From NCBI RefSeq assembly GCF_002575655.3, contig NC_053035.3, forward strand, positions 87,135,322-87,199,321: a stretch of 64,000 bases of DNA, given 5' to 3'. A model generated the notes under the pieces. The model did not search any database, was not told the origin of the DNA, and saw only the letters and a program-made list of their open reading frames with translations. Position 1 is the first letter of the stretch. Each line of letters opens with the position of its first letter. This document shows, one piece after another, positions 55,085 through 64,000 of this stretch. The translations under genes and the position numbers were made by a program. The stretch is from Aegilops tauschii subsp. strangulata. Lineage: Eukaryota > Streptophyta > Magnoliopsida > Poales > Poaceae.

Positions 55085-58000
55085 AAGATGCTTAGCAAGC
55101 TTATTAACTTTCTCTTGTTTGGAGCTTAAATCCTCCAGCGCTTGCTGATGCACAAGAAAGTACGCATCGAATTCTGCAGGGACTTCCTCAGTCCTTCGGC
55201 TTCTTGCCGCAGCACATCTGACTGATGCCTTTCAGCTTGTAGCTGAGACTGAAGAAGCCGAAGTGATTCAGGCAACGAGTTCGAAGAGCTTGTGCCAGCG
55301 GTACTGGCCAGTAACTCGAACACTACATCAACGCAGGACTGTGGGGTTTTCTCACTGTCTACAAGATCGTTTTTATCACCTTTCTTGGAGACCAACAGGG
55401 TTGTCTCACTATCTTGAACCTTATCTGCATTACTTTCTCTACCATTGCATAGTGGGGTGCTCTTCTCTAATATTCTGTTTGCATACTACAAGAGAAACAA
55501 GCAGACACATCACAGGTTTATTAGCTTGTAGTATACGAAACTCATTTTGGTAAACCGGTTCAGTAGTAAGGTGGACATGATAACAACATGAAACAAACAT
55601 ATATCTATGTACTATGGTCACTTTATTGTTCATATCATTCTAGTTTATGTTCCCTAATCAAGATAGAGACACAGTTCAACTCATATATTTTTAAGACACA
55701 TCAGCATAGACAGAATATAAGTGTGAGAAACTACACAGCATTGGCAGCACTTGTAATGTGCATCACATGAGAACATAACTGTTTATACAACTTAAACTAA
55801 AATCAACATAGAGCAAGAAGTTAGAACAACAATCCAGTTAAAGAAATAGGTTTAAAACATACCTGTTGCGCCATTGGAGTTTCAATTGGATCCTTCAAAT
55901 TCGAAAGTAGTTGGTATGAGTAAATACAGTGATGCAACAGCAAAGGAGTATGGACCATAGCTATGGAATATGACCTGAGAATAGTTGCTCTTCTGCTTTA
56001 AACGTGGAGTTTGGGTTAGCTGTGGTGGTCTTCGTGCTTTGGGCACTTCAGTAGCTTTACAAACTGCTCGTGTGGGGGTACTCTATGGTGGACATGGTGC
56101 TTTGTCAACTATAAGTCGGTTACTATCCGCTGGGGTTGCGGTTAGATGGGTTGTAGCTAGTTCTCTGCCCAACTGTGTAAGTGTGCAATCTGGAAGAGTC
56201 TCGATTATGTGTGGTGGGGCTAGTTTGTGGGACAGTACAACCATGGTTCTATCTGCATCGACGGGTAGCACTGTCTTTTGTGAAGAACGGGTTTTTGCTC
56301 CCTTAGATACTGCCATCACCCCCTCCAATTCAAATGGTTGATAAACAAGAAAAGAAATTGAACGTACAGACATTGTATGATAGACAGATGTGGTAATTCA
56401 CATATATGTTGTCTAACCAAACAGGACAACATGACACAATTTCACATATATGATGCCTAACTAAACAGGATAGCATGACACAGTTTCAGATATATGATGG
56501 ATAACTTAACATGATATAATGGCATAATTCAACATATGATGAGTACCTAAACAGGATGACATGACAAAACTATATGATGTCTTTCTAAAATAGGTTGGGA
56601 TGAAATAATTCACATACATGTTGTCTAAGTATACAGGATGGCATGATATAATTGACATAATTGATTCATATACTAAGCAGCTGGCACTCGCATGTATGAT
56701 CTCTAAACTAAGCAGATAGAATTCAATATTGTGCATACGATGTCTAAACTAAGCAGATAGAATTCAATATTGTGCATATGATGTCTAAACTAAGCAATGC
56801 AAGACACCATATGCATCATATGAGAAATATAAACATTGCAACTTAGAGCATACACCTTAGGTGGGATATAGGACTGGTCATCTGTCTCTGAATCCTCCTC
56901 CGAGGAGCTCCCTGTAACCATCGAGATATATGCTTCAACAGGTACCATTGCCTGCTCTGAAGACCTTTTTTCACTCCAGATTTTTCCATAACCGGCTCAA
57001 ATGGCTGATACACATGAAGAGTAGTTCAATATACACAGATTGTCGACAAATGGAATACGTAATGAAAAAAAGATGGCATGAGATAATTCACATATATGAT
57101 GCCTGGCTCCATGGCGGTGCATAATTCACATATATGATAACTGGCTGAAAAACATGGCATTGCATAATTCACATATCTGATATAGAAAGCAAACAGGAGG
57201 CATTCACACAAAGCATGTCTAATCTAAGCAGATGGCATGGCAATGCAAGACACCATATGCATGATATGAGCAATATAACCCAGCCAAGTTAGAGCATGCA
57301 CCTCGGGGGGGGGGGATACGACTGGTCATCTCTCTCTGAATCCTCCTCTGAGGAGCTATCTGTAACCAGCAAGAAATCTTCATCGACAGGTAGCACTGAC
57401 TGCTCAGAAGACCTTATTTTCACTCCAGATTTTCCCTTGACCGACTCAAATGGCTGATGCATAGGAAGAGTAGATGAATGTATAAACATTATTGACAAAT
57501 GGAATACATTATGGAAAAAAATATGGCACAATACAATTCACATATACGACGACTAGCTAAACAGGATGGCATTGCATGATTCACGTATATGATGCCTGGC
57601 TAAAGAAGATGGCATTGCATAATTCCCATATACTCCCTCCGTTCCTAAATATTTGTCTTTTTAGAGATTTCAAATGGACTACCACATACGGATGTATATA
57701 GACATATTTTAGAGTGTAGATTCACTCATTTTGTTCCGTATGTAGTCACTTGTTGAAATCTCTAAAAAGACAAATATTTAGGAATTGTGGGAGTATGATA
57801 TAGAAACCAAACAGGTGGCATTCACACAAAGCAAATCTAAACTAAGCTGATGACATATAAGATGTATAATGTAAGCAATGCAAGGCGCCATATGCATGAT
57901 ATGACCAACATCAGCATGCCAGGTTAGAGCAAACACCTCAGGTGGTAAACAGGCGTGGTTGGCTCCTTCTGAATCTCCATCTAAACAGTTATCTTCCTCT

Positions 58001-59160
58001 AGAATACAATCTGGAAATGCAGGAGGGGGGGGCACTTCGCCCACCATGGAGCGGCGTCTGCATGACATTATATTCGCACGCAACGGTCTTCTCTTTTTCT
58101 CTACATGTTCAGTATGATTGTGTACAATATCTGACATGCATAATAAAAAAATAGTTAGATTTTGTAAGGCCTAAGGGGTGCATTGAAAAATCAAGACTGA
58201 TGGTAGCAAATGAGTGGATGGATCCAAAACTAATGATAGCAGGTAGATTATAGCTTCACTTTAAAAAGATAGACAATGGATCATCTATTGTTTGTTGCCC
58301 ACCCAACATGAACCACATAGAAGACCCCAGATGAACCAGATAGTAGACAGATACTATTCGTTGCTGGCTTGATATGAGACCCATGGGCAATTCAAAACTC
58401 AAGATTGAACGATAAAGTAGCAGGTAATAACAACCGATGTAAAACATAAGCAAACACGAAAGACTGCGACCTCTCTTCCGGAACTGTGTAGTCCTCAGGT
58501 TCATCTGCTCAGTCGATGATGGTAATGCAGTTGGCGTGGCTGCCGACAACGGGGAAGATGATCTAAGGCGGCGAAAGGAAGTCTGCAGGGCGGATCTCTG
58601 CTGCAGTGAACGCTTCTGTCGATGGTGCACCTTAGGTGGGGTGGATGACGGCACGGCAGGAGCAGGACATAACACACAGAGTTTTCTTTGACGCCTATCT
58701 GAAAATGAAGTAAATCTGTAAGGGCTCCTTAGAATTGGAGGATTCTATAAACGCAGGGACAGGAAAAACACAGGAATAGGATAGGAATGCACGTGCAAAA
58801 CAGAGCATTTGGAAACATAGGATTTCAGTCAACCTGGGTGTTTTGCTCACATGAATTGGAAGAACAGAGGAATGGAGAAACAAAGTGATGTGACGACTGT
58901 ACAACCTCTTTGGCATAGCCTTGTGGACCTCAGCATCATTGGGTTGGATGTGGAGGATGGTGATGATGCTGGTGTGACTGTCGGAGGCGGGGAAGAAGAT
59001 CCGAGGCCTCTGGAAACGGCGCCGAGGGTACTGCTCCGCTGTGATGGATGGTTCCATCGTTGGAGCAGCTCCGCTAAGGTGTACGGCGACGAGGCTGAAG
59101 CATGACAAGATAGACAATGTTAATCTGAAGTGGGACCCTAATATCATCTGCAATAGATGT
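55085..59160 (-). pseudogene. CACTA-borne multi-exon gene (non-transposase), broken
   Basis: Exons can be traced on the minus strand. The last exon (about 55485 down to 55085, after acceptor TTGTAG) encodes YANRILEKSTPLCNG, then ELLASTAGTSSSNSLPESLR, then a coiled-coil-like LQSQLQAERHQSDVLRQEAE. A 1-base deletion near 55168 (AATTCGATG) breaks it. A small exon ends at 55863 with CAACAG|GTATG. A further exon lies at 56083-56345 (PFELEGVMAVSKGAKTRSS). Two related exons at about 56889-56998 and 57304-57462 both carry PFE...KSGVK...SSEQ and SSSEEDSE.DDQSY. More are at 57937-58137 and 58440-58690. Such a second gene beside the transposase is known from CACTA elements (TnpA-like role is possible). 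The start exon and promoter near 59-60 kb are not resolved. Confidence 0.55.
57633..57793. mobile_element. Stowaway MITE (Tc1/mariner)
   Basis: 161 bp from CTCCCTCCGTTCCTAAATAT to a complementary AAATATTTAGGAATTGTGGGAG, flanked by TA at 57631-57632 and 57794-57795. Nearly its whole length folds as one inverted repeat. It sits in an intron of the CACTA gene. Confidence 0.9.
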
Positions 59161-60480
59161 AAAATACATCACCAAAAAGTGCTAGATGTAAAACGCATCA
59201 GCCGCGCCACGGCCGCTCCGACAGATGCTGTAAGTACTGTTCACTCTGAACTTAACTGAAGAAAATGAACTTCACAGTCGAAACTGAATTTTACTGTCGA
59301 AACTGATTGAACTAGTAACAGAGCATTGCAATAGATGTTTAGGGCATTCGAGCACTAGTAGCAGAGAAGCAGTGATCTAAATCAGCAGACGCTCGAGCAG
59401 GGAATGCACTAGCAGAGAGCAAGTCGTGCAGTAGCATCGCGAGCGAGTGCTAAAGCAGCAACTCCTGTAGCTGCCGGAGGTCGTGCAGCAGCAACAGCAC
59501 AAGCGAGAGCAAGAGCAGAGCAGCAGCACGAACGAAAGCAGGAGCAGTGCAGCAGCGCGATCGACAGCAAGAACAGAGCCGCAGCGCGAGCGAGAGCCGG
59601 AGCAGCTGCAGCTAGTGCCGTTGTGGAAGTCGCCGCCGAGGAAGCAACAACATGGGGGAGAGACGCCGTGGATGATGTGGCCGGCGACGGCGCCGTCGAT
59701 GGAGACACGCCATGTCTACTCGGTATCGAGCACCGGCAGCCCCGTGAGATCGAATAAAAGATAAAATGCAACGGTGAGTGCAGAACCTCCTTGGTGGCGC
59801 CGAGTTGGCCTCGGCTTCATCGGAGGAATTGGTGAGGGTGCTGGGGTTCCGGTGGGGCAAGTCAAGACGGCGCTGTGGGGATTGAGGTGGCGCGATAGAC
59901 GAGGCGAACGTCGGGGCAGCTCCTTGGAGGTGGAGGACGGGGCGGCTGATCTGGCGGGACGATGAGATCGACAACGGATCCTCATCCGGTGCGGTGGATG
60001 AGGGACGGCGAGCTGTTGCGGTGGACGACGTAGTCGGGGCAGAGTCTCCGGCTGGGCGGCGGTCGGGAGGCCGATGGAGGAGCGTGGGGTTTCGCGGGTT
60101 TTGGCGGCCTCGGTGTACGAATGGGGGGGGCGAAGGGGGAGGGGGAGCCAAGCTTAGGGATGCGCTTGTCCGAAATGTAGGGTAAGTTACCAGCATACCC
60201 CCACCGGTTTTGACACCACGACGTGGAGCTTCATTTCCGGCTGAGGGGTAGAAGGGGGATTTCGCGTGTCTGGGCTGCGGGAGCGATTTCGGATGAGGAG
60301 GGAGTTCTCGCGCGCGTCCAAATTTCGGGATAACAAGGCGCGGCGCGGGTTGAAGAAGCGGGAGTTTCAAAGCAGGTGAGACAAAAGATACTTGAGCTTG
60401 AAAATTTCGGGATAACAAGGTGCGGATTCCTTGTTCGGCAGAACAAACTTAACGTGTAACAAAACAATTCATACAAGACA
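59161..60480 (-). other. GC-rich 5' region of the CACTA gene
   Basis: 59400-60300 is GC-rich with several open frames on both strands (CAG/GCA-rich at 59480-59620), none recognised. ATTTCGGGATAACAAGG occurs twice (60324 and 60404), a subterminal-type direct repeat of about 80-bp spacing. It is probably the leader and promoter of the minus-strand gene. Confidence 0.45.
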
Positions 60481-61079
60481 CAAGAGAGTCATGTCCCCTT
60501 TTACTATATTGCTATAGATGCCATTGAAAAAACTACAAGAAAAATGTAAAAAAAATCAGGAGAACAAGATTACCTTGCACAGTACCAAATCGATTCGCAC
60601 TTCCCTCAACAACAACAAAAAACAAATCAATTCCCACCAAAGAAAGAGTAATGTCCCTTTTTATATGATTACAGATGCCATGATCTCGAATTTCAATTTT
60701 TGAATCCACGTTATGTTGAATTCGAATATATCGTTAGGTGACCTTGCGGTTTATAATTGATGTAGTCGTACATTTTGATCTTCCATCATATATGAACATT
60801 TTACTCCACCATGTGAACATATATATTGTCGTCTACCATATGGACTAAATTTGAATCAATTTTCCTTATTTGAATACGATTGTTGTCAAGTTATACAATA
60901 ATTTAAATATTATCTTGATAACAAAAAACATACATATAGCAGTAATCATATTTCACTATGAACTACATGTACCATACGCTCTCCAATTCAAATATTTGTA
61001 TCCATTTTATGTTGAATTCAAATCATAGTACATTATTGGTCTAGGTAGCGAGATGTTTGGGATAATCTAAACCCTGTTT
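60481..61079. other. AT-rich stretch, nothing recognised
   Basis: No gene, repeat family or clear inverted repeat. CATGTCCC/AATGTCCC and GAATTTCAATTTTTGAATCC words recur weakly. May be the right part of the CACTA element or host intergenic DNA. Confidence 0.4.
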
Positions 61080-63115
61080 TCATACGTATAATTTTTGGAT
61101 GAATTGGGACAAGTTTTGGTATAAGCCTCTTGCAAAACCGGAGATTCTCTCAACAAGCCTCGTGGTTCCGAGAGGGAACGTGTCACCTTTGCGTGCGAAA
61201 CGATATACGCTGCCTCCCCCCTGATTTTATTTACAGAGGCAACATAGAACTATATGAGTGCCCTGTTAAATTTTGGAATTATTTCGGGTTCATTTGGCCT
61301 TTTTATACATTAATTGAGTTTTTGAACTTTTAATGTGCATAATCTAAATATGAATTGCATGCACATGCTCCGGTGCACCAAAGTGGGTTGAAAAATCACA
61401 TGTGTGTCCTTGGTTGAATTTCTAGGTCCCATGGAAGAAATGAGAATGAAATTCAAACATCTGGGCGTCATGACTCTGCCGAGAACATCGAGAAACTTTG
61501 ATTTTAAATTCATGTAAATCCAAAACTCGCCTAGAAATCATGAAACTTGGCATGGTGTCATGTCATGGCACTAACATGTTGTGGTAAAAAATTGGGCCGA
61601 TTTGGAAGCTCGTGGTTCTAAGAGGGAACGTGCCACCTTTGAGTGTGAAACGATATACGCTGCCCCCCTTGAGTTTCTTAACAAAGGCAACATAGAACTA
61701 CATTAGTGCCCTGTTAAATTTTGGAATTATTCCGGGTTCGTTTATCGTTTTTATACATTAATTGAGTTTCTGGTCATTTAATGTGCATAAGTCAAATTTG
61801 AACTACAAGCACATGCTCTCGTGCACCAAAGTTGGTTGAAAAATCACATTTGTGTCCTCCGGTGAATTTCTAGGTCCCATGCAAGAAATGAGAATAAAAT
61901 TAAAACATCTGGGCATCGTGGCTCGGCCGAGAACATTGAGAAACTTGGTTTTAAAATTCTTGTAAATCCAAAACACGTCTGAAAATCATGAAACTTGGCA
62001 TGGATGTCATGTCATGGTACTACCATGTTGTGGTAAAATAATTGGCCGAATAGGAACAGATTTTGGTATAAGCTTCTTGCAAACCGAAGCTTCTCTCAAG
62101 AAGGCTCGTGGTTCTGAGAGGGAACGTGCCACCTTTGAGTGCGAAACGATATATGTTGTCCCCCTTGAGTTTATTTACAAAGGCAACATAGAACTACATG
62201 AGTGCCCTGTTAAATTTTGGAATTATTCCGGCTTTGTTTGGCCTTATTTACACATTAATTGAGTTTTTGGTCATTTAATGTGCATAATTCAAATTTGAAC
62301 TACAAGCACATGCTCCCGTGCAACAAAGTTGGTTGAAAAATCACATTTGTGTCCTCGGGTGAATTTCTAGTCCCTCCTTCCATCTATATAGGTCCTAATG
62401 CGTTTTTCGTGGCTAACTTTGACCAAACGTTAGAGCAATAATATATGACATGCAACTTACACAAAGCATACCTTCAAATTTGTATGTCAAAGGAGCTTCC
62501 AATAATATAATTTTCATAGTATACATCTCATGTGCTATTAATCTTGTCAACAGTCAAAGGCTGTCTTGAAAAACACATTAGGCCCTATATAGATGGAAGG
62601 AGGGAGTAGGTCCCATGCAAAAAATGAGAATAAAATTCAAACATCTGGGCATCATGGCTCGGTCGAGAACATTGAGAAACTTGGTTTTAAAATCATGAAA
62701 CTTGGCATGGTGTCATGTCATGGTAGTACCATGCCGTGGTAAAAAAAATTTGGCCGAATACGAACAAATTTTGGTATAAGCTTCTTACAAATTGGAGCTT
62801 CTCTCAAGAAGGCTCGTGGTTCTGGGAGGGAACATGTCACCTTTGTGTGCATAATTCAAATTTGAAATACAAGTACATGTTCCAGTGCACCAAAGTTGGT
62901 TGAAAAATCACATGTGTGTCCTCGGGTAAATTTCTAGGTTCCATGCAAGAAATGGGAATGAAATTCAAAATTCTGGGCGTCGTGGCTGGGTTGGAAACAT
63001 TGAGAAACTTAGTTTTTTAATTCCTGTAAATCCAAAACACGCATGAAAATAATAAAACTTGGCTTGGTGCCATGACATGGCACCAAGATGCTGTGGTAAA
63101 TTTGCAGTCCGATTT
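61080..63115. repeat. Tandem array, about four units of 450-500 bp
   Basis: The phrase CTCGTGGTTC...GAGGGAACGTG starts at 61159, 61609, 62105 and 62813. Between starts come, in fixed order, GCGAAACGATATA, AGGCAACATAGAACTA, TGCCCTGTTAAATTTTGGAA, TGCACCAAAGT, GAATTTCTAGGTCCCATG, CATCTGGGC and GAAACTTGGCATGG. Period is 450 and 496, then 708 including a 237-bp MITE (about 470 without it). The last unit lacks its middle part. Non-coding; short open frames (61130-61333, 62014-62262) follow the repeat. Confidence 0.85.
62370..62606. mobile_element. Stowaway MITE inside the tandem array
   Basis: 237 bp, GTCCCTCCTTCCATCTATAT at one end and ATATAGATGGAAGGAGGGAG at the other, TA duplicated at 62368-62369 and 62607-62608. 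It splits the array phrase GAATTTCTAGGTCCCATG, so the empty site can be read in the neighbouring units. Confidence 0.9.
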
Positions 63116-63407
63116 GCGAAGGCACACACATTAACAACCAACAAAGTCATATTGGAACAAGTGTTGTCACGTTACAATCGGAAACACAAGTATTATTGAA
63201 ACCGTGGGCGTTCTACTTACTAGTACCATTTACGTGCCGCCACGCGTCCCCATTTTTTATTAGCTAGGAGGCGCCGTGCAGGGTAGCTATTTGAGTACGA
63301 GAGGCGTGCGATCAGACCCCTGCGCGTGCTTATCGGGAGGAGAGCCCTTTAACCTCCATCCGCCGTCCACCTCCCTCCCAAGGTCTCCATTAATGGCGCC
63401 CGAGCCT
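63116..63407. other. Intergenic stretch before the SINA-like gene
   Basis: Unique sequence with CCGCCACGCGTCC, CCACCTCCCTCCC and CTATTTAATGG; promoter-like composition on the plus strand but no gene attached. It is the 3' side of the SINA-like gene. Confidence 0.4.
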
Positions 63408-64000
63408 CTATTTAATGGCGTGGCTATGTCTCACTCGACTGAGATTTAAGAGAGAAAAAAGAAAATCTGAAAGCACGAATCTTGATGTAAGATCCGACGG
63501 ACCTATATAGCATCTACTGCGACTTATAGCAAGACTGATGTGGTGGTAGAGTGCCGGCGGCGGGCCTTCGTAGCCGCAGACGGGCACGGGGCATTTGCAG
63601 GGCGCGAGCGGACACACGCTTTGGTGATCGGCGAGCTTGTGGTAAGTGACGTAGAGCCCACAGCCTTCGTGCGGGCACTCCACCCTCACCGATGAAAGGA
63701 CAGAGTCCACCGCCGTGTTCCGCACGTCGAAGCCACCGCCGCGCTCGCACTTCTGGCACTGCCGCTGGTTCCCGGGGCGCTCGACGCGGCAGTCCGCGCA
63801 GGCCAGGTGCCCTCCCTTGCACTGTAGAAATCAATCGAACAGCACACCAATCAAGAAACCTGCACCTTGCTCAATCAGCCGAACGGACAAGGTGTATTCG
63901 AACCTCATACACTAGAGGCGTCAAGGGGCGGAGGCACAAGGGGCAGTGGAGCACGGTGAGGTCCATCGAGACCTTAGAGAGCTCCATCGTCGGGTCCTGT
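63408..64000 (-). CDS. SINA/SIAH-type E3 ubiquitin ligase, N-terminal part, truncated
   Basis: SINA proteins transfer ubiquitin to target proteins; RING binds the E2, the SIAH zinc fingers and TRAF-like domain bind substrate. Exon 1 (64000-63904, possible ATG 63987-63985, frame open to the window edge) encodes LHCPLCLRPLTPLVYE. Intron 63903-63822 (82 bp, GTTCGA...CTACAG) keeps phase. Exon 2 (63821-63408) continues with CKGGHLACADCRVERPGNQR, CQKC (completing the RING Cys/His set), then VECPHEGCGLYVTYHKLADH and CPLAPCKCPVPVCGY of the SIAH finger. After YHHI the homology ends abruptly and about 40 unrelated residues follow to a stop at 63408. The substrate-binding half is absent: either a 3' truncation or a second intron I cannot place (GT at about 63537, weak). 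Confidence 0.8.

Larger units (their letters stand above)
53521..60480 (-). mobile_element. CACTA element (Jorge-like), transposase not seen
   Basis: Starts CACTACAAAAAAATACACTT directly behind the copia YVDD codons (possible 3-bp flank CAT, 53518-53520). Subterminal repeats (GTCATGCATG, ATGACGAT words) occupy 53540-53720, then GGCCCGTTA-rich sequence. A minus-strand multi-exon gene follows. The opposite CACTA end (TAGTG with inverted repeat) was not found, so the right boundary is approximate. The family name Jorge is from memory of the terminal text. Confidence 0.7.

Noticed and set aside
59409..60418. Ala/Arg-rich frames (up to 268 codons) in the CACTA 5' region
   Set aside because: GCA/CAG-rich repeats open in several frames on both strands. 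They may include a real first exon, but I cannot choose one.
61130..62262. Two similar short plus-strand frames with ECPVKFWNY
   Set aside because: They follow the tandem repeat unit, and neighbouring units do not keep the frame.

Overview
The window looks like intergenic DNA from a large grass genome, most likely wheat or a close Triticeae relative (Aegilops, rye, barley). The reason is its content: about 62 of 64 kb is nested transposable elements whose LTRs and termini match what I remember of Triticeae families (Angela/WIS/BARE copia, an Athila-type gypsy with a tRNA-Asp primer site, Jorge-like CACTA, Stowaway MITEs, a Sukkula/LARD-like element, and a Sirevirus with GCGGTAGTACCGC palindromes). 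Family names are from memory and were not searched. I see no rRNA, tRNA or CRISPR feature.

Layout. (1) 1-28.9 kb: an unclassified DNA element rich in GTTGCC/CAACTT motifs, with inverted arms near 350-490 and 28480-28620 and a 19-bp direct repeat at 162-180 and 28887-28905. It was split by a small PIF/Harbinger-like element (1374-14482), which was itself split by a 12.2-kb LARD-like LTR element (1441-13656, about 4-kb LTRs, no coding capacity). It was split again by a 12.9-kb Sirevirus (14630-27576, 5-bp duplication GTAAC) carrying gag, a broken pol and a third env-like gene. The 3' LTR of the Sirevirus holds a 400-bp Mutator-type MITE. (2) 28.9-38.3 kb: a (TA)n tract, then two mirror-image MITE copies bracketing a 7.1-kb element with inverted ends, a GC-rich gene-like leader and a long AAGTTCAA-rich region; then two smaller repeats. 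(3) 38.3-39.75 kb: promoter-like DNA with a truncated ORF, a Harbinger-like end and a minus-strand B3-domain gene truncated by a CACTA end. (4) 39.8-53.5 kb: a copia LTR fragment interrupted by a second copia of the same family, whose leader holds a complete non-autonomous Athila-type element (43335-50092, duplication AGTAT) and whose pol is cut by a CACTA element right after the reverse-transcriptase YVDD codons. (5) 53.5-60.5 kb: the CACTA element, with GGCCCGTTA-rich subterminal repeats and a broken multi-exon minus-strand gene but no transposase seen. (6) 61.1-63.1 kb: about four tandem units of 450-500 bp. (7) 63.4-64 kb: the N-terminal part (RING plus start of the SIAH zinc finger) of a SINA-type E3 ubiquitin ligase gene on the minus strand, running off the window.

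Host genes are few and partial: the SINA-like gene, the B3 gene (possibly transposon-borne) and a signal-peptide-like ORF start at 38768. The most unusual content is the Sirevirus: clusters of 13-bp palindromes in both LTRs and upstream of and inside a predicted intron of the third gene, hairpins with two different stems but one conserved loop, and a third gene with a host-like pyrimidine-rich leader. Its pol has one stop and two frameshifts, so this copy cannot act alone.
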